Source of the DNA: Aristolochia californica
Lineage: Eukaryota > Streptophyta > Magnoliopsida > Piperales > Aristolochiaceae
DNA length: 64,000 nucleotides
Assembly: GCA_029961685.1 (NCBI GenBank)
Contig: JARWKL010000008.1
Span: forward strand, 3,288,501-3,352,500
Direction of reading: 5' to 3'
Both the position numbers and the translations under genes were made by a program. Under the pieces are notes generated by a model. It saw nothing but the letters and a program-made list of their open reading frames with translations, was not told the DNA's origin and did not search any database. Positions 45,172 through 57,706 of this stretch are shown piece after piece. Every line of letters starts with the position of its first letter. The stretch's first letter is position 1.

Positions 45172-47731
45172 TCAATAGAATCCCTGACCCTCATCTGAGT
45201 CCTCCTCATCCCAATCCGGGTTTTCTCTAGATGCATTGGAATGGTCGACATTGATGATTCTTTTTCTCATTTTTTATTCTATCCAGTATTGCAATGACCT
45301 GCAAAGTTGACAAAACTATTCTCTGATCACTTACAGAACACCAAAAAGCTTAACGAGATGAGGCTTGAGATCATTATGATATGAAACGGTCACTTCAGAA
45401 TACTGAACTCATGGCTAATATTCACAACTGGAGAGAGAAGAGATAGCCTCCACAGGCTTCTGCAATCATAACATGGTTGGTTTCAGATGTGACAAGAAGA
45501 ATCCAAATAATTTGATAGCTGTAATGTTGTAGTAGTTTCCAAAAATACAAAAAACAATACAACAAAGCTTGTGGGATTCGCCAAATAAGCTACCATAGGC
45601 ACTGAAGAAATCACTGCTTTCAAACCTACAGTTGAGATATATTCTAGTTTCATGAATGCACTAAGCCCAAATATAACTAGCTTACGCTAATCGCAGGCAT
45701 GTCTGGCAGAAAAGAAAGAACTAATCAGAAAAGAATTTTATCCAACATAAGCACATTACTCGATAGAAGGCATTATGTGGCAGAATCCATGGTCAACACT
45801 TTAAAATAATAAAAGGATTTCATACCACTAATGACGATGAAGGAGATGGTAATGACCACACGGTAATGATCATGATGATCATGAGAAGAAAATAAGAGAA
45901 AAAGGACAAAGGCAATAACTTATAAGAAATTAAAAGAAGATACGAATGTTTACCCTGCTTCCTCTCTCTTGAGCTTCATCATCAATAAAACGAATTTCAG
46001 GGGTCAGCCGCAGCTTCATTCGCTTCCCTAGCTCACTAAGAACATACTTTAGCCTTTGACTTCAGCCCTGAAATGGACACCTCCCGACCTCTTTCATCTC
46101 CAAACACACACTTCAACTACCTACAAGAAAGGATACAAAATTTTTAACTCGTGGTTGTTTAAAAGGTCAATTTACTAGACTACCATAATAATGGGAGCAA
46201 CATTATTATTGTGAAGTCTGCCTACACTTCATAGAATATTCTCTTCTCTTCTTTAACCCATTTCCCACTATTATCACAATTCTCATTTAAAACTCTCGTC
46301 GTTCTTATAAAGAACAATGGGAAAGGGAGCAAAACATGGAGAACATCAAGCAGAAGGGTCTGAACCACTGCAATGGCCCATACTGATAGTCACATAGGAG
46401 TAACGTTCAGTCCCATCCTAAACAAGAGATGCAAAAGCAGAGTAGCCGAGCCTTTTTTTCTTTTCTTCTGGTGGATCATCAAATGTACAGCAGATAACAA
46501 TGCCGGTCATTTAGAGAAGCGCCAGAAGACCAACATTAACATACATAGGGGCATAAAAGCATACCCAAAAAGGAATGACATGACAAAGGGAGCTGTACCA
46601 CATAGCCGCCTCATCCTTGATGCACTTGTTATTTATGTTCTGATAGAACCTTGATCTTAAAAAACTTAAAAAGTAATAAAAACTTATGATATTGACCATT
46701 TTTTCTTTTGGAGATGAAGATTGTGACCACCCATAAGCATATAAGCTAACAGCAGCTCACATACTTAAAACTTCACCTAATTATCGTTTCAACCATGAGA
46801 GACTTTGAATAACTTGACAAGTATGATGCAACCAGCTAGCTCATATTCCTTTAACACTTTAAAGCTTAACTGCACATGCAACTTTAATGTAGAGATCTGA
46901 CCAAGAGTTGGCATATAATTAGCTCTCAAGAGCGTCTCCAAACTACAAAGACTGTAACCTAAGCAAAATAAAATTCTACCAATAACAAATGAACTTTCTG
47001 CTCCTAACTGGCCACTTATTTGATGAAACAGAATGGCTCCCTTTAATAGACACGGCTCATTTTCATCATAGGCAGCCTCAGGGAAGAATGAAACCATCAG
47101 TCTTTAACTTAACTAATATAGAACACCGTTAATAAGTTAATCACAAAACATTTCATGACTTCAACGATGAAGACCCTAACGGAAACAAAATCCATTCCGC
47201 AAAGCATAAAAGAACTCAACTGCCAAACCACTGCACCTAATCCCCAATTAGAAGTAACCTACTAAACCCAGCAACAATTGCATCAGCAAGTGAAACAATT
47301 TAAATGCATCCTCTTATAAATTCTATTCGACAACTGGGTAATATAAGAAGGCCATTATTAAGCAATGGGTTCGAAACCTGGAGATCACCCGAAACCTCTA
47401 CATCACTGATGGTGGTTAGCGAAGGCAGCCCCTAGGGAAGCTTCAGGGAGAACAGCTATTGCAGAACTTTATCGATGAGAAGCATGTAAGAAAGCTCTCA
47501 TCTTATTTGCTTCGCCACTATTTTTACTCTTCTTTGACTGGCCATACAAGTAATGGGTCTGGAAAGGGTTAAGAGTTCCAGTCGGGCATCTGGGCATCTG
47601 GGTTTCCAGGCGAGATTGTCGAGACTTGTGGTGGGAGGAGATGGAAGAGCTGACGCAAGAGTACTCGTGGTTATTTGACCAGCTATGTTAGGCCTACGTG
47701 GGTCCCGCCTTGGCGCCAAAAAGAAACACAA
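45172..47731 (-). pseudogene. Chloroplast ribosome-binding factor A (RbfA) pseudogene, introns retained
   Basis: Three exon-like blocks on the minus strand keep their splice sites: 47378-47731, 45954-46120 and 45172-45298. Exon 1 has a plastid-type leader, then CMASQRRVKIVAKQIR, then a TGA where Arg is expected, ELSYMLLIDKVLQ, a 1-base loss, VLPEASLGA, a short deletion, and LTTISDVEVSGDLQ. Exon 2 reads VFGDERGREVSISGLKSKA, a 1-base insertion, and YVLSELGKRMKLRLTPEIRF. Exon 3 reads VIAILDRIKNEKK, a frameshift, then VDHSNASRENPDWDEEDSDE and a stop. RbfA assists 30S ribosome maturation in the chloroplast. The nonsense codon, the deletions and at least three frameshifts show this copy is dead. 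Retained introns rule out a retrocopy. Confidence 0.85.
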
Positions 47732-49824
47732 ACCTGGAATTGTTGGAAATTATTTTATTTTCAATTTATTAGCAACGAAAATTGGTCCTAAAGCTCTTTT
47801 CAATAACCAAAACAAGCTTTAATTAGTATTAAAGAAATCCTAGCCTTGTTATAAATTATAATAATCTAACCGAGTCGGGAAGAAAAAGCAAAAATCCGAA
47901 CGCAGAGACGAGAAAGACCAACCCACCCAACCGCTCTCTTCAATCCTCCGTTTGCTCATATTCCAAGGTATTTTCTCCCCATCTGTCTCTCGGCAGCTTC
48001 TTGGTACCGATCATTTGTTTGATTGTTTCTTTCTTAGCGTTTTTTACACCAATATTTGGCAATTCGTTGTTTTTCTTCCACGCTTTATCATACTGACGTT
48101 TGAGGGTTTCTGAGGTCTCTCATGGGCAAAATGAGGACCCGTGATTGGGGTATTTTGACGTTTATGTCTGGGTTTTCTGATGGCGTTTCTCTGTTGAAGG
48201 GTATTAGCCTAGTTGTATACCATTTCCTTTCCAAATTTCTGGAGGTTTAATTTGATGGAAGTTTAGGCAGAGAAGAAAATTAAAGCGACTTTTATGTATT
48301 CCGTGTGAATTCTTTTTTTGGTTATTGCTGTAATGTGATTTACTTGTTTCGGATGATGATCGATTTTGATTTGACTTTGTTTTACTTCAAACATTCCTTT
48401 TGTTATGATTGCATGCTTTATTGCTGCTTTTATGATTTCTCATTAGGGTGGTGAAGTTTGCGCGGATAGATTTTTTAGGCTCACACCCAAGAACTAGAAA
48501 GCATTCTTCAACTTTATGAGTGAAGTTTGCAATTTTTTATTTGCAAATGCTCAAATGCTTTTGGATATGGATGCTTGGAATGGGAGAGCTTCTGGGTAGA
48601 AAGTGATAACTTTGTTTAGTTAAAGAAATGTGGACTTCTGTGTAAAATTTAATTGTGAGCCTCTCTACACTGTTCTCTGCATTTTCTCTGAGTATCTACT
48701 CGTAAAACCTGCAAAGGAGAATCTAGAGACCCTTGGTTATGTTTTGCTTTTAGTTATTGTTATTTTGGGTTCTCTGTACTGCAGGATGTCCTCCTTTCTA
48801 TATTTATTAAACCTTGTGCAGTTACATTCAAAACATTGTGTTTTTAAAAACATGGAAGACATTAAATTTTTTTCTGGAAGAGTTGCATATAATGTCTATG
48901 CTTTTCGAGACTGTTTCTTCCATAGCTATAGAGAACCAGTCTACACTTTTTGACATGTTCTTCATTTACCAAAAGAACATTATAAAATTAGACTTCTAAT
49001 TATGTTTCTAATGATGAAAACTTGCACATGGCCAACTATTGTGTAATGTAATAGTGTTGACCAGAAGAAAATCATAAAATTAGACTTCTAATTATGTTGC
49101 TATGATGAAAACTTGAACAAAATCAACTATTGTATAATGTAATATTTTTACATATTGGGGATCCATAAAATTGGAGTTCAGAAAGAAGTAAACTGTTATT
49201 TATTCCTGCAGCTAAGGAGCGTCTTGAATAAATCAGATGGAAATAATTCTTACTTTTCTCTGAATTGAAATAGTGCACTTACTTTTCTAAGGAGTACTGA
49301 AGACCACAACCCGTATCAACTTTTCTGGGCTTAAACTCAAGCCACTGAACAATGGATTTTTTCTAAAACTAAAATTGACACAGGCTCTTCATAAATCCAT
49401 TTATTTGGCCATTACTGTTACATTCTAACCGTGTGTTTGATGTTTTAAACGATTCCATTCTCACTTGTTTCACCCAATCATACTGGTATAAGAGTTCATA
49501 CTTTAATATCTCTTAATACTTTAAGTTTCCTTTTGTTTCACTTCTCTTGTATGGTGTTATGTCAATCCTCTTTTTCTTTTTTTTTAACAATTTTGTAGCT
49601 TAGGGCTCTACATCTTCAAAATGTTGGCAACACAGCCATTATAATTTTGATGTATGATACAAATACAAGTGATCTCCTCCCTTTTTTTTAGCATTTTTAG
49701 ATATTCTTGAGTAGAAAAAGGCCTAATAATGGGTTCTAGCCTTGTTTACTGATGATTCTTTATCTAGTAAATGACCTCTGTATTTGATACTTTATTGACC
49801 TATATGTTTTTTGTGGATGCCTAG
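47732..49824 (+). other. Promoter, leader exon and leader intron of the coiled-coil gene
   Basis: The RbfA pseudogene start and the coiled-coil gene leader diverge here. A probable non-coding exon ends TTCCAAG at 47967 before GTATTT, and the matching acceptor is CCTAG at 49820-49824, seven bases before the ATG. That gives a 1.86 kb leader intron. Within it, about 48955-49150 holds a short duplicated stretch (AATTAGACTTCTAATTATGTT at about 48986 and 49078). Confidence 0.5.
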
Positions 49825-49831
49825 GGAGATT

Positions 49832-51813
49832 ATGGGGGATATACTGGAGGATGAGGGAGATTTTTCTCCTCTGAAATCTCAAGTTAGTAAGAGCAACATT
49901 ATGTGGAAGCAGGAGCTTGAGAGGCACCAATCTCAAGTGGATGCCTTGCAAGAGAAACTTATGGAGGTAAAAGCTTCTATCCAGTGTTCTGAGGTGTATG
50001 AGAAGAAGGAACTAGATGTTTTGTGGAGAAGGGTTAACACTAGTGACACTTTACTGACATTTTTGAAGTCCAAGGCAAAAATGATGGCAGTGCCACATTT
50101 AGCTCATACATCTTGTGGAATTATACACCAAGAAGGGGTTGGTCTTATTGACAAAAATGGGACACCATTGTCTGACTGGTCAAAAGATATTGATCTTTCT
50201 CCGTTTGAAAGTGTTGATGGGGAAACATGGCTAGGAATTAGTAACAAGATTGTATCCTTTGATGAACATGATGAGGCTTACGTTAGTCAAACACTCAAAT
50301 CTGTACTATTGGTGACAGCAGTAATGGAGGCATTGGTTAAAAGAGTTATCATGGCAGAAGCTGTAGCTTCTGTGGAGAAGGCAAAAGTAAGTTTAGGTCA
50401 AGAAGAAATTAAGAAAAAGTCACTCCAGATTGAGTCCATGTCTGCCAAGGTGGAAGAGATGGAAAAATTTGCCTTGGGTACAAACACCATTTTAAATGAG
50501 ATGCGTCAGAAGGTGGAGGATATGGTGCTGGAAACATCAAGACAGAGACAAAGAGCTGCAGAAAATGAGCAGGAGCTGTGTCGGGTGAAGCAAGACTTTG
50601 AGTCGCTAAAAACTTATGTTAGCAGTCTAATAAGTGTGAGAGAGACGCTCAATTCATCAGAGAAGCAGTTTCAGACAATGGAGAGGCTTTTTGAGAGGTA
50701 AAATTGACATCATCTTGACACATTTAGTTGTGACACGTATTTCTCCCTTTAATCTCATTAAAATGATTACTCTTCTGGAGACTGGATGATCTTTTATGTG
50801 AAACCTGGGGTGGTATCTGGTTCAGTCACACTTGGATGAATTGGCTGAATCTCATTTCCTTTGCTTATTTTGCATCTCTGTCATGGTTCTGACACTTCCA
50901 TGTTTAGGAATTGATGGATGAAGCATACCACATTGGTGTCTTGGTGCTTCATAATACACAGACAGGCACCATCCTGTTTCATGTTTATGGTTAGAATATG
51001 CTAAAAAAAATTCAACTCGATGGACCTTTGTTTATTTCTATGTGCTGTTTCTGGAACAGTGGTGTACGGAGGGTTTCACTTGACTCTCTTGAAAGAGAAA
51101 ACTGATGTGAAAAAAGTTGAAATTCTCACAGTGGATGATGCTCTTTCCTGTCTGATATTACAATGCTGCAATTTTTCAAAAGAAAAAAAGAAAGAAACAG
51201 GGAGGAGAGGCAGCGGCGCGTTTCATTGCTAGAGACCGTATGCTCTATCTTTAGTTGCTTGGGGACGCTATCTTCTGTCTCTGTTCTGTCAGTTTCCCTT
51301 CACTCAAAATATTTCTTTTCATCCCTAATGTTGGCAAAGTTCTCACCCTGCTTCGAATTAGAATGATGGTCGTTACATATACTGAAATCTACAACTTACA
51401 TCGGGAAAGAGCTGTTTTAAGTTCTTTCTCCTTTTGGTTTACTTTATATCTAATATCCCCCTTTTTCAAAAGATCTGCATGTTGGTCTGTGGTTGGCATT
51501 ATCAAAGACCACAGACACCATAAATATCTGTTGTCTTGTTCTGGAGTTGCATGAAGGTCACACATTTGAAGGTGGAAGCGCTTCATGTTACCAAAGCTTC
51601 ATTTTTTTGTTTTTTTCATTTTTGTGAGTGGTTGACAGGCTAGTTGCAAAGACTACACATCTGGAAGGGGAGAAGATGCAAAAAGAGGCTGAAGTACAAA
51701 AGCTGATGGGGGAGAATGTGAGGCTGAGTGCATTGCTTGACAAGAAAGAGGCACAATTGTTGGCCTTGAACGAGCAATGCAAGTTGATGGCTTTGAACTC
51801 TGATGGCATTTAG
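49832..51813 (+). CDS. Conserved plant coiled-coil protein of unknown function
   Basis: Two coding exons (49832-50697 and 51639-51813) join in phase to 346 residues. The N-terminal part, MGDILEDEGDFSPLKSQVSK, leads into a helix starting NIMWKQELERHQSQVDALQE. A conserved globular stretch follows (MMAVPHLAHTSCGI, VGLIDKNGTPLSDWSKDIDL). Residues about 185-340 are almost continuous coiled-coil with heptads (EEIKKKSLQIESMSAKVEEM, NEMRQKVEDMVLETSRQRQR, AEVQKLMGENVRLSALLDKK). There is no signal peptide or membrane span. I recall highly similar proteins across plants annotated only as coiled-coil or myosin-like. No function is known to me. I chose the ATG at 49832 because the acceptor at 49824 excludes the upstream ATG at 49817. 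Confidence 0.82.
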
Positions 51814-53400
51814 ATGTTATAGATCAGTGTGGGTGTGTTGCTGTAAGAGTAGAAAATGTTTTCTTTGGAATCAACACTTGTTCCACACAATTTTTAGCTG
51901 GCTTTACCCCTGATTTCCAGACTACACATCTGGTAGGGGAGAAATGGATCTGACTGTTTCAAGTCTTGTCACGGCATCAATCAATTAATCGTTTTCCACT
52001 GCTTGTTTCTGTTCATTCCAAAACCCTTTTTTTTTAAGAGCAGGTACGAGCTAGTCACAGGCAATTTTACATAAACATGTGGATCCTGTGCAGGAAAAAA
52101 AAAAATAGTTCGAACTGTACAGAGATCTGGTAACCTATAACAGTTCCTCGGACACTTGGGATGAAAAGTAAAATTAAACGCTAAGCAAGCATAAGTGTTG
52201 GATGGAATCATTCTTTTTTTTCATTAAATTATAGAATATGAAATTTCACTTCTCACTGTTCATTTCCGTAGTGGTGTTATGACCTTCTCTAAGTTCAAGA
52301 TGACTTGAGAAAGGAGAAGAGATGACCGGAGAGAGAGTAGGTGGCGGAGGAAGGCCAACCAACCAAACCATGAGAATCGACCCTTGAAATCCCTTAATAA
52401 TTCTCCCTACTCAAGTAACGGGCGCAGGGATCGCATGAAGCTGGGCTCATCACAACCACAACTCTTAAACGAAACCCACCAAGGGTCTGTTTGGATGCCC
52501 AGGAAAAAATAAGAGAAAAAACAAAAACGAAAGTGGGTTTTCCTGTTGTTGGATGCACAACGAAAATGGAAAAGAAAAGACATGAGACTGGTTTCAGTCT
52601 GTGATTCGTCAACGACTTTGACGAAGAAGTAATCGTTACTATCAGCAGTACAAGCAGAAAAGAAAACGAAATAAGAAGTAATCAACGGATTTCGACTCTC
52701 CCGGAGTCCAGAAGCGATGCAGGGATAATAGAACGCGACGTGCCATATCAATCCTTCCGTAGTTTCAACTTTCAATCCCGTCCAACACAAAAGATCCCTT
52801 TTCTCTCTCGATTTCGTTCAGGTAAGACTCGACGTCCCTTCTTTTCCTTCTCTTTGTTCTCGATGCATTTTCTGCTTTCTGTCGAGAATTTTTTTTGTTG
52901 CAGGAAGCAATGTCTAATCTGGTAAACCCTAAAAGTCGTAAAGCAATGAATGGAATGGAAATAATGCACATGACTAAGCCATTACGAGGATCATCCTCTT
53001 TATCTATTTCCCTCGTCAGCCTTACCTGTACCGTGGTTACGTCACACCTCCTTTCGATCGGGGAGGAGGTGACCCTTATCCGCAGACACGACACGACCAT
53101 TCCGCCTTTCTTCTCAACCACCCGTCTAATCAACACGTGTCACGTGTATCTCGGTGCCCACTTCGAACTTTCCCTTTCCCCCAATCCGGCCAAAAGCTGT
53201 CCACGTAGGATTTGGCTTCCCACCGATAATAATCGCGAGCCTTCCTCACTCGACAGAGTCAACTCACTCACTCACCGACATTAAAAAAAACAACTTTACT
53301 AATTAAATATCTTATTTCTTTGTTTAATCCAAACTATAAATACAATAATGTACATGTTACGTGTTCCATGACGATCAACGGCCTAGATCCGATTCTTCTC
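51814..53400. other. Intergenic region between coiled-coil gene and LOG
   Basis: The first 300-400 bases are probably the 3' untranslated region. From about 52400 to 53290 the sequence is less AT-rich and contains open frames on both strands, the longest being 52895-53284 (+). None resembles a protein. A possible non-coding transcript with an intron (TTCAG|GTAAGA near 52820, GTTGCAG near 52904) cannot be excluded. Confidence 0.45.
53134..53146. promoter_or_regulatory. Tandem G-box pair (CACGTGTCACGTG)
   Basis: Two perfect CACGTG palindromes are separated by one base, a typical bZIP/bHLH (ABRE-like) arrangement. They lie 255 bases beyond the LOG stop codon and 1.3 kb from the coiled-coil gene end, so the controlled gene is unclear. 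Confidence 0.45.
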
Positions 53401-54860
53401 CTATTCCCATCTCAGCTCCGGCCCCACTCCGTCGTGTTTCGGCACGTATTCCTACCCAAAACAAAACTAATTAGAGTTCATATACGGAAATATACAGTGT
53501 ATATGCGAGAATCGCAGGGAGGAACCTCGAGCTTCCGCATGAGTTCGTGGGCGGTCTGGGCGGAGACGATGATGAGACGGGCGGCCGGCTTTATGAAGCC
53601 TTCGTCGACGGCTTTGTCGATGAAGGAGAGTAGCGAGTTGTAGTATCCGTCCACGTTCAACAACCCCACCTGCTCTTACATATTAGAAGATTGAAGGAGT
53701 GTGATAATTTAGGATTTGGATTCACAGTTGAGCTTCGATGATTGTCAGGGCGGCGGATTATTTACCGGTTTATCGTGAATACCCAGCTGAGCCCAGGTGA
53801 TCACTTCCAGCAGCTCCTCCAATGTCCCGTACCCGCCTGCGTTGTTGTGCATTTTATTAGAGATGTATAAATACAGAGTGATCAATAATGGAGATGGGAT
53901 GAGAGGAGGTATACCGGGCAATGCGATGAAAGCGTCTGCTTGGCGAGCCATTTCGGCCTTTCGTTGGTGCATACCGGATACAAGACGTACTTCTCCGACT
54001 GTTTCTCCGGTTATCTGCGTTTGGGGTTGGAAATCAGAATGCTCCATAAGAACAGAGAAAAACGTTTTCAGTTGAAGATAAGATAGAGCTTCTTCCATGG
54101 AAGAGGACTGAAGAGTTTCTGTTACCTCTCGGGGCATGAGGGTCTTGGGGATGATTCTGCAAACAGAGGCGACAAGAAAGTAGAACTGGTGTCAGATTTA
54201 GAGAAGAGTAGAATGGGGAGAAGCTGAATTTTTTTGCAGACCAGAGAGGTTATATTCGTAGTACCCCAAAACGTGGCGACCGCCATTATAAACAGCTTGA
54301 GAAACGAGACCCATCAGACCAACACTTCCTCCTCCATAAACAAGATCTATTTTCCTCTCCACCTGTGATTTGTCCAGTGAAAAGATAAACAAATCATCAG
54401 TTTCTTTATACCATAACTAAGAAAGAAACTAATTCTTTTTTCTGGTTCTCTCCTCTTCGACACAAGTGAAGAAGAACAACTTCAGCTCATATATAGATGA
54501 TTAAAACCTCGGAGGGTCTCTCGTATCTCCCTCTCTTTCTTTGATTTGCTGCAAACTGATCAAAATCTGGGTTCTGGCCCAATCAAAAGAAAAAAGAGAG
54601 AGAGAGAAAGAGAGAGAGGGGGAAAAGTCAAGACAAAGAACAGAAGCGAGAGATTGTATTGGTCTTTTTCCTCTGTTCCAATGCTCCATAGAAGTAAGAG
54701 ATACGGAAGCATTAGAAGGGTTACTGGGTTACAGTACCAGTTCTTTGCCGAGCTGAATCGCTGCAAGCTGGTAGCTCGATTTCTTCCCCGGACTGCTGCC
54801 GCAGAAAACACAGACCCTTCTGAATCTCGATTTCAGGAACTGCTGGCGATGGTTTTCCAT
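53401..54860 (-). CDS. LOG: Cytokinin riboside 5'-monophosphate phosphoribohydrolase (LOG)
   Basis: Seven exons on the minus strand join in phase to 205 residues: 54738-54860, 54265-54362, 54126-54156, 53915-54014, 53766-53836, 53526-53669 and 53401-53451. LOG releases active free-base cytokinin from its nucleotide in one step in the cytosol. Signatures are [16 protein letters not shown] at the N-terminus, [29 protein letters not shown] and the family motif PGGYGTLEE (nucleotide/phosphate binding, catalytic Glu). Exon 3 is only 31 bases and exon 7 encodes 16 residues plus stop ([16 protein letters not shown]). The donor after exon 6 is GAG|GTTCCT, a weak site. If it is not spliced, the frame reads through to a different 15-residue tail ending at 53478. 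Length agrees with the family (about 210). A GA microsatellite lies in intron 1 (54596-54620). Confidence 0.94.
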
Positions 54861-55778
54861 AGAGAGATCTGGCTGTTTTATCTCACTCCTGAACTGGGGA
54901 TGTCTGTGTTTTTCCAGACTAGGAGAATATCTAGCCAATCACCACATGTGGCGGTGCTGAGGGAATATCCACCTCTGTTCTCGCGATAAATCAGTTTAAG
55001 ATCATCCAAATTCTCTTTTAATCTGTCAAAATTCTGACCTCTGAACAGTAAAATTCCCTGAGGAAGGAATTCTACTTCATCTTTGTTTTGTCTTCTCAAA
55101 ACCAATCCTGTGTGATCCAATTTAAGATTTGGATTTTCTCTTTGACTGATACAGGATCATGCTTATTACTGTTTGGATGATTAATATACTCCAATAGAGC
55201 CTCACCCCACCCTAATCCCTAAACCCGCGATTATTTAAGTATGGCAATGGCATATAGGTAATTAAAGGCAAAAAAATTAGGATTTCGACGCGGAAAGTAG
55301 ACGTTAATCATGTGATGCCAGGAGGGGACGTGGGACCCGGTAAACTCCGTGCGGGTCGCTGTCGTGCACGTGTAGGGAGAACGAAAGTGCGACGTGGCGT
55401 CAACTTGACCGGTTTGCCGTGACGAAGGCAGGCATGTCTCTGAAGTGGAATTTCGTTACTGCCGTTCCAAGTTCTATCTCGCGAGATTTCGTGCCTTGAA
55501 AATATCCATACGTGGTTAATAATATCTCGCGATAATTTTGGAAGGGACTGAAAAGGAATAAAAACAAAAATATAAAAATTTCAAATTACTAAATATTAAA
55601 AAGGTCCATCTCTTATAATAATATGTCTCGTGAGTCAAGGTTGGAATTGTCACGGTCATTAAAAGGTAACAACTTATAATTAAAACTAGAATTATTTTCC
55701 TTCTAAATTTTACCTTATAATCAGAATAACCCATGTTGACAACAATCAATAACTGAGAAGTCCCCCTTCAATAATAAC
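54861..55778. promoter_or_regulatory. LOG upstream region
   Basis: Leader and promoter of LOG. A GCACGTGT G-box lies near 55365 in a locally GC-rich block (about 55310-55450). The rest is AT-rich with no gene. Confidence 0.4.
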
Positions 55779-55783
55779 GTCTC

Positions 55784-56160
55784 TGTTGAATTTATGAAAA
55801 AGTGAAATACTTCATTGACATCAATAACTTGTTGTAATTAGAATACATGAATTTCTATTTATAATAGAGGGAAGGTAATAAAGTCCAATTACAATAAAAC
55901 AAATATTAATAAAAGACAAATATAACTTAAACTAAAACTCTTCTTGGTCATGACCCTAAGATAAAGATACTTTTGTGAGTCATTATTGATCTTCCAATTG
56001 ATGTGATAAGGATGTCAACTCTTGGTAATCATTGTCGGTCCTACTTCTTATGGGCTTGGACCCATCTTGTGGGTCTTCCTTAGTCACGTGGCCCATCTTA
56101 TAATAATCTTACATATGTGAGCTTTCCTTGATCATTTGGGCTTGATCTTATCTTCCAACA
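55784..56160 (-). mobile_element. Solo LTR with perfect 5-bp target site duplication
   Basis: The 377-base block begins TGTTGA and ends CCAACA, giving the inverted ends TGTTG/CAACA. It is flanked on both sides by GTCTC (55779-55783 and 56161-56165). Orientation is minus, because on that strand it starts TGTTGGAAGATAAG and has a TATAAATAG-type box near the middle, as in copia LTRs. No internal region or second LTR is present, so it arose by LTR-LTR recombination, or a full element lost its interior. Confidence 0.9.
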
Positions 56161-56165
56161 GTCTC

Positions 56166-57706
56166 AATTACGAGACACAATAGCAACACATGAAATGGGC
56201 CTGAACACAAATATCATGTACCAAATAATGAAAATCCTTAAAAATGACCCATAAAATAATTCGCAGATAACCGGTCACTAAATAAGGAATTTGTACCAAA
56301 TAATATGTAGGAACCAAGTAATAAGCTGCCAATACTTCAAGAAAATAATCCAGTAGGAGATAAGGAACCAAGTCAAGTTGAGTCAGGTACCAAAACAATA
56401 TAGCCGAGTTGCAAAAGAAGTAGGTGTAGAACTCGAGACCCGGACCCGTAAAACAAAGGCAATAAGCAAGTTGGCCGAGTCACATTGACCGGACTGAGAT
56501 GATGTGAGTTGACTCGGTCATGAATAGAACAGGTAAGTGTCGCTGGGTTGACTCGGGTGGAACTCAACAACCCGAGTGTTGCTTGATTCGGCCAATTTAA
56601 ATGACCAAGCATCTTCCCTACGCTTCCGAACAGAGCAAGAGTGCGGTCGTCTTCAACCTCCAAAAAACCGAAACAATTCTGGCGCAACGTTGGCTTCCAA
56701 TAGAGCAACGCAATCCGTAAAACAGACAAATAACTCGAAAACCAGCAAAGTCATCGTCCTCTCGAAGCAGCAACCAAGCTTCCGCAAATTGTGCTCTCGG
56801 AATCAATCAGAGCAAAAACAGGAACAGAGCTTCCGAAGAAGGAAAAATCTTTTCCGCATGTAGCTTGCTGGGTAGATTTTTCGTGATTCAAGCTAATCAA
56901 GTTTAAACATTTTAAATAATACTTAATCAAGTTTAATCTTTAAGATGGAAAAATACTTAAATTTAAACATTTAAACTATTAAAGTATGTTTATTCAAAAT
57001 TTAATTATAATAAATAAATAAATATGTGATTATGTATACTATGGATTAAATAGTAGGAGGTGTAGAGTTAAAATAATAATTATTTAAAATAAAATATCAC
57101 TTTTAAATGTTATGTATAATCGAATAATTGTTTATTTATCATTTTTTATTAAAATAGTTATTTGAAAGGATTAATATCATATTTGCGAGTCTTCTTCTTG
57201 TAACCCAATCTGATTTAACAATCACTACGATCAGTTCTAGCGTGAAACTAGGATCATAATATGATTTGTTGGTCTTCCTCTCTCTCTCTCCTTCTCTATC
57301 CTCTTCTTTCTTTTTCTCCCCGTTTCTGTTTCAGTTCTATGTTATTTTTCAACAGTTGACAACCTCAAATAAGATTTCTTGTCGACTTCTATAGATATCC
57401 AAGCAAGAAGAAAATAAATAAAGAATAGGAAAACAAGAAAATATCCCTGTTGAGATTAATGGCAGCGGTAAGGCTTCATTGCCAAGTCTTGACTAGGAGA
57501 GGAGGGAGAACGAAGAGTATGGATATAGGCCTGAGCAGCGAGAAAAAGTCTCACAACCTGAACCTGCAAGTAAAGATTGTTCGTCCAATTGTTACTCAAG
57601 AGTGTACTAATCGTTTTCTAGCTTATCTAAGATCTGATAAACAAATGTTTTCTTTGAGATCCTAAGGCTACAGCATGGGGATGATCTTTGCAGGCTCATC
57701 TTCCTT
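56166..57706. other. Intergenic region between the solo LTR and the uL24m gene
   Basis: The segment 56395-56600 repeats the motif GAGTCAAC/GTTGACTCGG several times in both orientations, and the next 300 bases are A-rich. The stretch 56880-57180 is very AT-rich with TAAATAAATAAAT tracts, and a CT microsatellite lies at 57277-57300. No gene is recognised. Confidence 0.5.

Noticed and set aside
52895..53284. 129-codon open frame with an upstream acceptor-like site
   Set aside because: Composition resembles promoter DNA, a mirror frame exists on the other strand, and no domain is recognised.
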